DNA from: Gaeumannomyces sp. JS-464
Taxonomy: Eukaryota > Ascomycota > Sordariomycetes > Magnaporthales > Magnaporthaceae
NCBI GenBank assembly: GCA_002197995.1
Contig: NGZR01000004.1
Coordinates: 248,001-312,000, forward strand
DNA: 64,000 nucleotides
Direction of reading: 5' to 3'
The notes under the pieces are model-generated. The model made no database searches and was not told the origin of the DNA. It saw only the letters and a program-made list of their open reading frames with translations. The translations under genes were made by a program, and so were the position numbers. Below are positions 35,034 to 47,048 of the stretch, one piece after another. How positions within the stretch are numbered: the first letter of the stretch is position 1; each line of letters begins with the position of its first letter.

Positions 35034-38000
35034 TGCTCTGGAATGCGACGGTCTGACCCCGAAACGCTGCTCCCGTGCTTGCTTTTAAGCTGTGCGGCTG
35101 CAGCGCATGCGCCCGAGTGTGAGGATCCCGTGCGATGCAGCTGGGTAGAACGAAAAAGGAGAAGGGGAAAAAAAGAGGCAGACAGCAACTGCCGGCTCGA
35201 GGTCGGTCGGAAGGGTAAGCTACCTCTCTATATTTTCAGCGGATATAGGAAGGTGCGCCCTGTACACCTGAGATGGCTTGCTTGTGATGCGGCAGATCAG
35301 GGAAAGCGCTGCTCTGCTGATCTGATTTTTTTGAAACAAAAAGTACAGCGAGAAGAGGCGGCGCAGGGCTGGAACGGTCCGTTTCTTAGGAGTGGAAAGT
35401 GACTGCGTGCATGAAGAGAAGGATGGATGGAGGGCGGGCGACGAGGAAGGCAAGCCGAGCAGGGTGGGCGCCACTGTAAGATGAGGAGGAGGGGAGAAGG
35501 AAAGGGATCCGACTGGTTCGATCTACACCATGGTTCGGGGCGGTGGTGGTGTTTTGTTTTGTGGCCAGTATTGACGTGAGGGTGTGTGGGTTGCTTGTGG
35601 TGTTGGCTGGCGCGCAAAGTCGAGGAATGTCCGGGACGGGTCGTTGGCGGCGCGCGATGGTTGGAGGTAAAGTACACACAGTCGTGCGCCTACGCTGAGG
35701 AAGCAGTCACAGCCCGTGTGGCGAAAAATGATGTCAACGACGTCAACAATGGGCACTCTGGACTCTGGACCTGCGCTTGCAAGAGCGACGATGCTCGATG
35801 CTCGATGCTCTCCCGCTGGGACGACGGCGACAAGTCTCGAAAAGCCCCCAAGTTCTTCAGTCGCGGGTCGCGGGTGGTCGCGGGTGTTTGATAGACGGCA
35901 GACAGGAAGGACGGGCGGGCGACAGGTTGACAGGAGGCATGGGCCGGACTTTCAATTTTGGAGGGTCGAGGGGTCGGGGTGGAGTGCTGTGTGTGTGCTG
36001 GAGTGGGTGCTGCAGTGGGTGCGGGCTCGTCGTGGGAAAATCCCCCCAGTCATGCCCCGAGGCCGACGGATTGCTGCCTTCTGAGTGGCCGCCGTCGCGT
36101 GTTGTTTACTCTCTTACCCAATTGGGACCGTGTACATAAGTGGGACGCGTCTTCCCTGTCCACTCTTGGGCAGGGGTCCGGCCTGAACCCTGCCCCCGCT
36201 CGCTGGCTGGGTCGCTTTTGTCCCAACCAGCAAGCGCGCTCTTGCTGCGTCCACGCCCTTCCCAGCGCCCACAGTCCTGCAGCATGCTGAGGAGGCGGGA
36301 AAATCGATATTGCACTCCCCAGCCTCCTCTCGTCCCACTCCCCCATGCATCCCATCCCATCTGGCCACCCATTTCCCGCTTTCCGGTTTCCCATATTGCG
36401 CTTGCAAATGTATTTTTCATGCTATGAGGCCTCGCCTCGGCTGGGCTGGCCTTGGCCATGGTTGGGAATCCCGTCGCTTCCGCCTGCCGCACACGCACGC
36501 ACACGCTTCGTGTTCCATTGCGGGCGGCCCAGCTGAAGAATGCCAGAGACAATAGACCCCAGACTAGACCGGCAAACCCTAAACCGTTTGTCTCTCGTTT
36601 CCCACGCCATGCCTCCACCGGGCTCGTTCGCTGTTGTTATTGTTGTGTTTCTGTTTTGTTGTTTTGCTACTGTCTTTGACCTTTCGCCGCGTTCGTTTGT
36701 CCGTGCTGCAGCAGCCGCCGTCCCAGCGGTCCCCATTGTTGCTTTGGCCGCTAGCCTTTCCCTCCCCCTCTCTCCGTGCGCGATGCCCCCCATCATTGAC
36801 TCAGGCCGGCGGCCGAGAAATTCGCCACCTGGTCTGCGTCAAGGCGTTTCACGGGAGAGCAGGCGGCTTCGCGCCCATGCCACCCCTGCGCGCGCGAGGA
36901 ACGGCCAGGACTTGGGACGATTTTTTCTTTTTCTCCTCTTCCCCCTCGCTACCTTTTCCGCTCTATGATTTTCGCTGTGCGTCTTGGCTCCCCTCCATCC
37001 CACTCCCCCATCCTGGCCACCACCCACCACCCTGGCCCAGCTGTCCGCCAGTGCCGTAAAATGCCGACCCAATCAGGAGCCCACATCACCATGTGCCTGG
37101 TTCATGATCTTCGTACGGTAAAACGGCGACACCTTAGCTTAGCGTCGAGGCTTGCTTCCAGCTTGCAAAGCTGGGAGCACCCTTGGGGCCGGCCACCCGA
37201 TGCCAGGAAAAGGGTCCATCACACCACCAGCGCCCGCGGTGGTTGTTGCATTCACCCTCCCGCATAACACGGCAGAAAAAGGTTATCACTGCTGCTGCTG
37301 CAGGAAGGGTTCCCTGGAGTCCCTTGTGGATATCTGCGCCGCAGCCTCCAACACCGAAAACATCACAACGAAGATCCAAAATGCAATGGACGAAGAGGAG
37401 GGGTACCGTTGATCGCCCGTGTGTTTACTTGTTCCCAAAACGGCAAGCAACAAAACACCTCACCGGGTTGCCAGCTGTACTATGCTAGAATGGTGTCCAT
37501 CATGGATCTGTCTGCTGGCAAAGCCTGGGCTTTCGGTTGTGCCCAACCTCGCAGTAAGCGCAGAATACGTACCCGCCACCACTCAGAGGTCGTCGGCCGG
37601 CCCATGCACACCCAGCACACACTTTAGTGATCGCGGCAGATCGATGGCATCCCCCGCCGTGGGCTGCTGGCGATCAGCTGCACGAGACTGGAGACGGCTG
37701 GGGCACCAGGCGCGCCAGGCAGAGAATCAGAGCATGCCACCTCTGCCTGTCACTCCTGCTCGTCTTGTTTTGTTGCGCCTTGCACCTCGCATGTCCCCAT
37801 ATCGCCTCGCCTCGCCAGCGCAAGGGATGCGTGGGATGCAAAGGGAGGAGGGCCACGTTTGTTCCGGCCCCATGACACGTGCATGCAAGCGAACAAGTCT
37901 ACAAGGCGACGTCACCGCCTTTCTGCAAGTCCCCCTCATTATCTGCACAGCAGTGGAGGTTCCAGCACCGCATACGGCAAGGCTCCTCCCCTTTTCTTGC

Positions 38001-38904
38001 ATATCTCGAGGCACACCGAATCTTTATTACCGCGCTGCGCCCGCTCAGCCGTTGGAATCGTCCTGCAGTGCCCAGGGGAAGAACCATCGTCGCCCCTATT
38101 TTCCCTCACTGTCTATCCCTTCAGCACTACCAAACTTGGAAAGGGCTTGAAGAGAAAAGAAGAAAAGGGGGGCAGACGGGGGATAGGGAGCCACCGGCCC
38201 GCAACCTCCGCTGCCCGCCTGAGACCTCGCCTGACCCGGACTACCTATCCTCCTGCCTCCTGGTAATCAAAGACCAAAAGAGGCAGATCAAAACAAAGGA
38301 ACAAAATAGCAACCAGGACGAAAGGGTGGCGCAGGTCTAGCCTCCAGCTGCTCTTTCTCTTGGGACACCCTCTCTCAGCAATTTCGAAGCCAGAAAAAAA
38401 AGGAAATAAGTGCCCCGGGGCCAAGCTCCCGTATCAACTGATCGCAATATTACTTTTTTTCATGCTGGTGGTGCTCGCCCCATTTCGCTTCGTGGGAGAG
38501 AGCGCTGAGTGGACGGCTTCGTCGCCCGCCCGCCAAAGGGGACTCCACTTTCGGCGCTAATACCCTCCATCTTCCCAATTTCTGCAAATGGCTTTTTTTC
38601 TTTGAAATCATTATTTGGATTTTCTTCGGCCCATCTTCCCTCGTGCCACGCCTGCTCCCCACGCTGGTTCATCTCCATCTCTCTTTATTCCGCATGTACC
38701 AAAAAAAAAAAAAAAAAAAAGATTGCGATCCTTCCCTTGTGGAACAGAACACCCTCTCTCGCCATCCCGCAAGCCTACGCTCGAGCGTTCGTCAAGATGC
38801 GCGCGGGCTCCCGATGCAAAACACTAGCGATTGATTAAAGCGATTGCGTGCACGGGAAGAACGGGACAGAGAGTGTGAGAGGAGCAAGGGCCACTGACTA
38901 ATGG

Positions 38905-38950
38905 GATGACGATGATGATGATGATAAGGAGGAGGAGGAGGAGGAGGAGA
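38905..38950. repeat. GAT then GGA trinucleotide microsatellite
   Basis: The plus strand reads consecutive GAT units followed by about eight GGA units. It is an imperfect compound microsatellite in non-coding DNA. Confidence 0.85.
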
Positions 38951-39373
38951 CAATGGTGACGCGATGGCCGAAAAGGGACAGATCATCTCGAAAGAGCCCC
39001 CGTTTGACATTGACAAGAGACAGAAAGCTGCGAGACATAAAAAAGTGGTCTGTGCGTTGAATGAAGATTTGAACCTGCGGATTGAACAAAGGAATATACA
39101 GGCTGATGAATGATGACGCCTCTTCACAGCGCCACACTGTTGAGGCGAGCAACTCCCGCTGTCGGATTTGTTTCCCCGTAATGAAACATCCCCCATTGAA
39201 GAACAAGTCCACCGTTTCTGCTCGGCACTATTTACCCGTAAGCCATCATGGTGGGATTTTACCAGCGGACAAAAGCAAAGAACCCGAACCGAGAGGAGAG
39301 GAGGGAAAGAAGGGGGGGTGCATGTTTCTCGTTTCCCCCAGCCGAGTGAGAAGGTGGGCGTGCGCGGCCCCGC

Positions 39374-39406
<33 letters not shown>
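39374..39406. repeat. CTGG tetranucleotide repeat
   Basis: Eight perfect CTGG units in a row, in intergenic DNA. Because the unit is four bases it shifts frame at each step, which argues against coding. Confidence 0.9.
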
Positions 39407-39407
<1 letters not shown>

Positions 39408-40079
39408 AGAACGCGCGCGCACGTGCAACAGCTGCAAGGCTACTAACGTGCTAACACTCTTCTCTCCCGTGTTGATTGTGAGTGGAGCCCCCCCCCCCCC
39501 CCGGGCAAGCATTAATAACCCATATCGGCGAGACCGGGAGCCCGAGAGTGTGCACATCCCCTTCTCAGGGTCTTCCTCTGTTTCCTTACTGTGCCGTTTT
39601 GCCGGGCACACAGTATCTATTTTCCCAGTATCTCCGTAAGAGCGCTTTTTTGCTTTCCTCGTGAGAAATGACGAATTCATGCGTGTCCCTCTTCCACAGG
39701 GCGCAGCATTATCATTGGCAGATGATCAACACAAAACAGGCAGTTCCTCGCTGAACCCCAGGGTATAATGGATGATATTGGTGATGCCCGATGGCGCGCG
39801 GGGAGCTAAGACGGGAACAGGGACAAGAAATAAGGGTCCAAAAACAAACCAAAAAAAGAAAACCAAAACAAAGGCAAGAGAGGGATGCCCAGGGCCTCGG
39901 ACCAAGGCCACTCCATCCTGACACCTCGTCCCGTCGTGGCTCCTCCCTCCCTAGCGGAAACACCACAACCTCCTCCCCTGCTGGTCAAGTTCGGCGGAAT
40001 GCTGCACTACCACGGTTGGGAGGTGGTAACGTCAAACAGTATTTCTTCTGGGCGTGTTCTGCATTTTCTCCGCGATTCC

Positions 40080-42506
40080 CTATTCTAGCCTGCTCCGGAT
40101 CCACTCGCACCACTGGTCGATGTCCTCGCACACCTGGAGCACCTGTCCCAGGTCCTGGGGTTGCATCCGCCTGCCGCCGCCTTCCCTCTCCTGTCCCCTC
40201 CCTGGCATGGGCAGCACGTTCTCCGAGACGATGTGCACCATGCCGTTGAGCTGCACGTCCAGCACCACCGTGGCCGTCGCCCCACGGAAGGGGAAGACCA
40301 CCTGCAACCTGGGCACCGGGTGCACCGTGAGCGTGACATCGATGGGCAGTGCCGCCGCCGTGGGTCTGCTCCTCCTCCTCCTGAAGCATCGCCTCCAGAG
40401 ATCGCTCCATCTCCAGAACCGTGCTGCCCTTGTCCCTCGTCGCCATTATGCTGATCAGCATGGTCAATGCCCGCTGCCGGCGCCACACCGGGTCCTTGGG
40501 CCGCCAAAAACGCCGCAAAGTCGTCCCTAGTGGTTGTCGTAGCAATATTTCGCGCCTGCATCATCTGCCTAGGAACAGCCGCCGTGGTGTTCAAGCCTGT
40601 CCTCCTACTCGGCGCTGATTCATCGAGCCCTATCGCTGTGGATGCTGCTGCGCCACTCCCGATGTCGCCACCATCTGCCAGAGTTGCCGATGCCGCTCCT
40701 ACGGGGCCGAAGCTCCTCTCGAGCAGCGTGGACAGGAACGCGTACTGCCTGAGGCGCGGCAGCATCTCGACCAGCTGACTAGGATGCGAGAACGGCACCG
40801 ACGACAGCGTCCGGCCGTACACGGGTTTGTAGATGAAGAGCGAGTTTCTGTGAAGCGCCTTTGTTGGCTCCGCCGCCGCCGGCACCGGCGCCATCGCCGT
40901 TGGCGGCCGGTGGGGGAAACACGGCAACCTCCTTGAGGCGCGTGATGCTGCGCGGCTCTGTCGGGTCGTGCTGGCTGTTTTCCGGCACGGGGAACATGAG
41001 GCTGTCGTAGGTCGAATGCAGGAACTCGCTCAGCGGCGCTTGCGCGATCTATGTGCTCCCAGTCCTGCAGCGTCATAACCACTGGCGGGTCGAACTCGGC
41101 CGAGAAAACCACCGCCGGCAGCCGTCCGGGGTGCCCGCCGTTGTCCACATCCATCCCGTCAGCTTTCTGCTGCTGTTGTTGGTCGCCTCCCTCGCCTGGA
41201 ATCACCGTGTTGGGCGGGTCCTGCCAGTCAAGCAGTTTGGCGGTCATCAGGAGGTGGTCCTCGCCGACAATCGCCTCATGCTTCTCAACGCCCGGCGAGA
41301 GCCACGCGTCCGAAACGCGGGCCGGCTGGTATCCCATGGCGATGAGGGGCGCGCAGCCGATCCACATGCTCCAGGCTCGCTCCGTCGCCTCGATGTGCTC
41401 GCGCAGCCCGGGGCTGGCGCTGGCGGGCGGTGGACGAGATGCTGCTCCTTCCAGTAGTCCAGGGTGAGGCCGACCTTGCCGCGCTTGTGCATGCCAGGTT
41501 GGCCGTTACGGGAGCAGAGCGCGGTCGTCAGGAGGAGCTCCTCGCTGCGGCCGGCCATGCCGGGTCGGCGCGCAGCTTGGACATGTCCCACTGGTGCAGG
41601 CGCTCGAGACTGTCGTAGATGCCCGCGATGGCCTCGTGGCAGTTGAAGCCCGGAATGACGCTCAGCTTGTCCAGCACCGCCAGGCGCTCCAGGTTGACAG
41701 CGAATTTGTCGAGCTTCTTGGTCAGCGGGCTCTCCGCGGGGCCAAGCTTGAGGTCGTCGAGCAGGATCCGGCCGGCCTGGTCCACGTGCCGCGAGACGAC
41801 GTCGGACGAGTCTGGGAATGAGAGCGTGACCTTTTCGACGATGTTGTTGGTCATGACAATGTCGATGGACAATGCTGACCCCGCGATGATGAGCGTCTTT
41901 GACTTATCACCGCCCCCGCCCTCTTCCCACAGGAACTCCAGCCCAACGCTCCTCACGAGACGCTCCAGTCCAGCGTCACTCACCCGACCCTTGCTCTCCT
42001 GTTTGTGTTGTGCCATGCGTCAATAAGATGCCCTACCCGGCTGGCTGCAAAACAGCTCGGTAGCGATGTATATGTATATAGCCCTGCGTAGCAAGCCCAT
42101 TCCTTACCTTGAGTATGCTCAATATCCGATGAAGGCGCCTAACCTTCTCGTCGTCGTCGTCCCGCGTAGCCATGCCGCCCAGGCCATCCAAGCCGCCCAC
42201 AACCCCGACATTATCCAAGCTGCCGATGTCGAGCCCGTTTCCTATTCCGAGCGCGCCTAGCGCGGCGGCCGTCGGGCTGTCGAACGTGACGGGGGCATTG
42301 CTATTGCTCGGGTGGCCCATCAGCGTGGTGCTCGTGGCCGGCGATCTCCTAACGTGCTGCGGCGACGATTTGGGTCCGTGGGGCGAAAAGGCGGCGGAAA
42401 AGGGCGTCGAAACGGGCGGGGTGGCGGCGACACCGTGCTGCGTTCCCGATGGCGGCGTCCTGCCCTGCTGCGAGGGCGCGTGCTTCATAGGCGTCGGCGT
42501 CGCCAT
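40080..42506 (-). CDS. med1: Mediator complex subunit 1 (Med1), fungal type
   Basis: Med1 is a middle-module Mediator subunit bridging activators and RNA polymerase II. Exon 1 (42108-42506) starts MATPTPMKHAPSQQG and runs into a Ser/Pro/Gly-rich leader with GHPSNSNAPVTFDSPTAAAL; a 109-bp intron (GTAAGG...ACAG) is 41999-42107. Exon 2 carries the Med1 domain: ESKGRVSDAGLERLVRSVGL, LIIAGSALSIDIVMTNN, HVDQAGRILLDDLKLG, LTLDYWKEQHLV, PLIAMGYQPARVSDAWL, then LHRNSLFIYKPVYGRTLSSV. It ends with LQVVFPFRGATATVVLDVQL and CEDIDQWCEWIRSRLE. Frame changes near 41540, 41420, 41045, 40870 and 40340 break the frame repeatedly; the protein segments are collinear. Total length is about 770 residues. Confidence 0.85.
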
Positions 42507-43532
42507 CTTTGCGGGGTGGCTGATGCGGAGGAAGAGGCGTTTGGGTGCGACGCGCTGCGCAGTTCCGAGGCGGCTACCTAGTGAGCGCCATGTATCACCA
42601 CCTGGCCAAACCCCAACGTGGCGTGACGAGATGATGCAGCTGCGTTCGGGTGGTTGGGAAGCTCGAGTTGAAGCTCTGTTGAGGCGTGTCGTTCGATACC
42701 GATACTCGCAGACTTTCAATTGGGGGATATCTCGACAGGCTTGGCCGGTTGCAGCTGCGCGCGGGATCACCACGGGTTATCCTATATTGCCATTAGCAAG
42801 ACGGGTTATGCGCATAGCAGGAATGCCTGTGACATACCTGTCGCGTCTCAGGAAGTACGTCGGCTTGGATATTTCGAGGCCGTAGGAGGTTCCTGCAGTT
42901 CACTGTGGTGGGGTTGGGAGTGGATCCCTGGCGAGCGGCACTCCAAAAGCGGTAGACACGATCACGGCATCAGAACGCCCTCTTGCCACGGCAGCAAACG
43001 ACGCCCATCGTTGAGGTTTTGGATATTTGAAACGTGACAATAACGGAAATTATCTCGTGCTCTCACCGCTTCTATGATACAAACAACAACGATTTTGAGC
43101 ATGGTTAGGAAGTATCAATAATAAATACCTAAATAACGAGCATTTATCAATTATTCCAGTCCCCGAAAAAAGTATATTTCCTCAGGTTAACAAAACTTCC
43201 ATCTCCGAGATATAGACAAATGTTAAAATTTAAAACAACGGATACCAGGGGTAAGTTAGCCTTGAAAGCAGAGATACAAACATACCCAAGCGGGCTACTC
43301 CGTAGGCGTCATTCTATAAACTTTTGTTCGAGAACGTTTATACAAGTGTTTCTTATTGGGCGCCATCATGTAAAAACAACACAGTACAAACAAGTAAACA
43401 GTGATACGTTAAAGGTTCGGATACACCTATACATCTAACAAGACGACAGTTTAATATCACAGAGAATCTACAAGAGTCATCCGCGTCGGCATGCGCCAGA
43501 TACAACAACAAACCTTCCATCTCGCTGGCAGT
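42507..43532. other. intergenic with an AT-rich island (about 43020-43460)
   Basis: The left half is the med1 upstream region with ordinary composition. From about 43020 the base composition changes to clearly AT-rich with many TA steps, up to the 3' end of the CSA-like gene. No complete gene is visible; a 72-codon frame at 43220-43438 has no domain. Confidence 0.5.
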
Positions 43533-45114
43533 CTACTGAAACCTGATGTCCTGTCCCATGAGGCTTTTATAAACGTTATCCAGGGCCTTCCTCTTCCTCG
43601 TCCGCTCCGCAGCCGCCTCCTCGGACTCCTCGGGAGCCCCAAACTCATCCCCCTCGGGGCCCTCGAGCTCGGGCGCCCAGACCCGGATCTGGCCGTCCGA
43701 ATGCCCAGAGTAAACACCACCGGCCGCGTTTCGACCCCCAACCACATGACCGGACGACGACCCAAAGCCTCCTGCACCTCTCCACGCCAGGCTGGTGACT
43801 CGGGATTTAGCGGCCTGCTGCTGCTGCTGCACACTGGCACCGCTACCCGCCACCCTTAGACGCCGGATGATGGTGCCCTCGTGGAGGTCGAGCGCCAGCA
43901 CCTCGCTCCCGTTCGGCCAAAATAGGACGCGCCTCGCCGGGCCCGACCCGGGCCCCGGGCCGGCCAGGCCCGTCGGCGACACGAACATGTTGACGCTCAT
44001 CAGCCCGCCGTTGCGGATCGAGGGCCCAAAGTTGACGAGCGTGTTGGCGCCCGTCACGGTGTCCCAGACGCGCACGCGCCGGTCGTGGCCCGCGCTCACG
44101 ATGAAGTCGCCGTTGTCGGTCCAAGCCAGCCCGTTGACGGGGCCAGTGTGCGCCTTGGCCGATGCGCGTATGCCGCGCGACGACAGCGTCGCGTCAGGGG
44201 CGGCGGCCCGACCTGACATTGAGGAAGAAGCGACGCCGCCGCCGGCGCGCCGCAGGATGCCCAGGCTGTCCTCCTGGTCCAGCAGGGCGACGAGGGCGTT
44301 TGCGCGGCGGACGTCCCAGACGCGGACGGTGCCGTCGACGGCGCCGCTGGCCAGCACGTGCTCGCGGCGGGCGACCACGCGGCCGAGAGCACGGCACCCG
44401 CGGCGGCGCCGATCTGGCCCGCGGCCATGAGGCTTTGGACGGCGGCGCCGGAGCGCAAATCGACGAGCCTTACGGCCGGGTGCTGCGTGGCGCAAGCGAC
44501 GAGCAGGTGCGGCGCGATAGGCGAAGTTGCGTGCGTGTATACCTTTGCGCCGAGGTCGAACGAGCCTGAAAGCTGGGCCGGCTCCGTGGCCCAAACCTTA
44601 AGGGTTTGGTCGTACGACGACGACAGGAACGCGTCGGCGTCGAAGGGGAAGAAGGACAGGTGCGTGACCCCGAAGCGCGTGGTGTTGCCGCCTGTGCGTC
44701 GTCCTTGTCGGCACCGGCCGCCGAGGCGGGGAGCTGACCGGCGCCGGTCTCCCGGGGGATTTGGGCGGTCGGGCGGTAGGTGTGCGGCTTGTGTGGGTGT
44801 CGGCATTGCTCCAGGTCCCAGAGGCGGATGGTGCCGTCAGAGCCGCCCGAGGCCAGGACGCGGCCGTCGAAGCGCTCCAGGGCCAGGGCGTTCACGCCCG
44901 ACTTGTGGGCCCAGATGGAGCGGCGCTCATCCTCGTCGGCGAGCCGGGATGGCCCAGCGGCGCCGTTGCCGTACAGAGTGATGCTTTGCTCGCCGCCATC
45001 GAAACGATGATGGGGTGCGGCGCGAAAATAGTGCAATAGCCTGGTCGTATGGAGTCTCGCGAATGTCTTCTGGTCGACATCTCCAATCAACCTCTCAAAC
45101 AGGAGATGGTTCAT
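43533..45114 (-). CDS. CSA/ERCC8-like WD40 repeat protein
   Basis: The start at 45112-45114 gives MNHLLFERLIGDVDQKTFAR, the usual opening of CSA (ERCC8/Rad28/Ckn1) proteins, which act with DDB1-Cul4 and CSB in transcription-coupled repair. WD40 blades are visible in order: LASGGSDGTIRLWDLE, FLSSSYDQTLKVWATE, LASGAVDGTVRVWDVRR, IVSAGHDRRVRVWDTVTG and VYSGHSDGQIRVWAPEL. Between them are the DLRSG and HTGPVNGLAWT segments typical of this group. The C-terminus is Lys/Arg-rich and ends VYKSLMGQDIRFQ. Frame changes near 44700 and 44390 are inferred from collinear blades. Assignment to CSA, not another WD40 family, rests on the N-terminus and overall length (about 525 residues). Confidence 0.78.
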
Positions 45115-45615
45115 GCATCTGGCATTTGTGAAGACTATCCACGAGGATAGCCTTCGGCCGCAAAGGGGTAGGAGTCTCTAATGTAGTCTGATTTCTCATC
45201 GAGAGTCGTGACCGAATGTTAGAGGAAAGAGTGAGATTTGGCGACAGTCGCGTTGCGTTCGCTACCTGTCGTGCTGGCACAGCAAGTGGGAGCCTAGCGC
45301 AGGCGACAATTGTGGAGACGGCCTCACACTAGGCCTCAAGACTTCGACGTCATTGCCGCGTCGTGAGAGCTTTGTGAGCGACGGATAAAGACCAGCGGAA
45401 AATGGTTGGCAGTTCTGGGAGCAGTGGATATCGTCAAACACTTTCATGACCGATCTACGATTCTATGGCGGCCCGATGATCAATAAATGGGATGCGATCT
45501 TTACAGCGCAAACATGATGGGTGCTGGACCGACTCGCCCTGCATCGGCCTGAATTTTTCGAGCACTCAATCAACCCCATTTTCGGTCAATCTAAAAACCG
45601 CCTTCGACCACGAAA
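45115..45615. promoter_or_regulatory. divergent promoter region between the CSA-like gene and the 253-residue unknown
   Basis: This 501-bp region separates two head-to-head genes, so it must hold both promoters. I see no TATA box. The sequence is unremarkable in composition. Confidence 0.45.
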
Positions 45616-46437
45616 ATGGAAGGCACAACGCGCGACCGATATAGCGGCCAGGAAGGACGAGAATCCCATGTGTCGGAGCCGGTCTTGGAGATGGCAGAAG
45701 AATCGAGGCAGAAGCGACACGCGAACGTTTACGATGCTGTCGCTGGTGAGTCGCCGCTATACACACCAGAGGAAAATTAAATGCACAAGAGCTAACGAGA
45801 TCTAGGGCGAGTAACCACCACCGGGAGCCTGGGCGCGCAGTCTGGGGTGCGGTCGGTTGGTGGCATCTACCGTCTTCGGGACGCGACGCTCGCGCCCGAA
45901 GACGTGCTGTTTCAACGCGTCGACGCCCCTCAGCGCTACGCCGAGAAGGACGTCTACTTCTCGCGCGAGGCCGCCGGCGTGACCGAGAGCGACAGCAGTC
46001 TCCTCCCAGACAGCGACCTGCTCAAGGCCGTGCACGCCTATGCGGCCCACTTCTTTGAGGCCCTTGGGAACCGTCGCGGGGTCCACGGCGGTGTTGGCGG
46101 TGGTGGCGATGAGGGGGAAGGGGAGGGTCAAGACGCCGCCTGCTTCATCGGGTCGCGACACGTGGACGAACGCAGCATGGACGAGACGGCACTTATCGCG
46201 TTCGGTATCCTGCTCGACGAGGCCGGGCGCGAGGTGCTGGGCAGGCGGGGGGACTTGGTCTTCACAGAGGGCCTGGACGAGGAGGGGCCGGCTCGGATGG
46301 GTCGGGTGGATGACGAGGATGGACGGCAGCCGCAGATGAGAGAGGTGTCTGTGGGTCCCAGCGAAGGGGAGACATTCTGGAGGAGGAACTACCCCAAGAG
46401 AAGGAAGAGAAATGACGGGGGATTCGGCGAGGGTTGA
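45616..46437 (+). CDS. conserved-looking fungal protein of unknown function
   Basis: Exon 1 is 45616-45745, a 60-bp intron (GTGAGT...GATCTAG with GCTAACG branch) is 45746-45805, and exon 2 is 45806-46437. They join cleanly into 253 residues: MEGTTRDRYSGQEG at the start, then VTTTGSLGAQSGVRSVGGIY, LRDATLAPEDVLFQRVDAPQ, RYAEKDVYFSRE, LPDSDLLKAVHAYAAHFFEAL, a glycine- and glutamate-rich loop, SMDETALIAFGILLDEAGRE, and GDLVFTEG. The C-terminus is basic (WRRNYPKRRKR), a possible nuclear localisation signal. The helical pair around LLKAVHAYAAHFFEAL and TALIAFGILLDEAG looks like a folded nuclear-factor module. I do not recognise a named family with enough certainty to give a function. It shows no frameshift. 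Confidence 0.75.
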
Positions 46438-47048
46438 GGTTGGACGAGAGGGAGACGACGGGATTGGTTCGCATGGGGGCTGGGGAGGGTGTTGGTCACA
46501 GGAGAGCGAGGAGCGGTGGAGTGGCAGGCTGCTTGGCATGGCGAGCAGGCTGCGTGTGCAGTGACAGTGTGTGCAGGTGGCAGCATGCGCAAGGGGTGAG
46601 TGAGGCCTTTCCTTGCTCTCGGCACCCCAGGCCTGGGTCGCTTCGGTTGGGAGCGTGGGCTCCGTTCACCGAAACAGCCTGGCGTGCTGCACATGCTGCT
46701 TGGCTGCCCACCGATTGCCGGCAGGGTGGGACCAACGGGACCAAACGGGAGGGGCTGGTGGATCACACAAGCAGCACCGACCGTTCGGCCTCCGTAGCCA
46801 AGATCCGGCGTTATCCGAGCACGGAGCGGAATCAGATGGTCGACCAGGCTAGTCAGCGTCCAGGCTGGCCTTGTCTTTCCGTTCTTGCCTTTTCTTTTTC
46901 CCTCATACTGTTGTTTGTCCCTTTAAAGAGCAGCTCGACTGCCAGCCAGCCGGCCTGTCAAATCGCCCACGTTTATCGCTGAGAGTTACATCGATGCCAC
47001 GCCACCAGCACCACCACCATTTTTGGCTTGCGGGCGAAAGCGGGCAAA
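46438..47048. other. intergenic upstream of the kynurenine formamidase gene
   Basis: This 611-bp stretch holds the 3' flank of the unknown gene and the promoter of the formamidase. Frames here are short shadows and no other feature is seen. Confidence 0.45.

Larger units (their letters stand above)
35034..40079. other. 5-kb intergenic region upstream of wee1
   Basis: No gene is supported in this stretch; open frames are short, GC-driven and overlap on both strands, and none shows a domain or plausible splice chain. It holds pyrimidine-rich plus-strand blocks (about 36600-36960), A20 (38701-38720), a GAT/GGA microsatellite, a CTGG repeat and a C15 run (39488-39502). A long leader or regulatory region for wee1 is possible. 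Confidence 0.45.
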
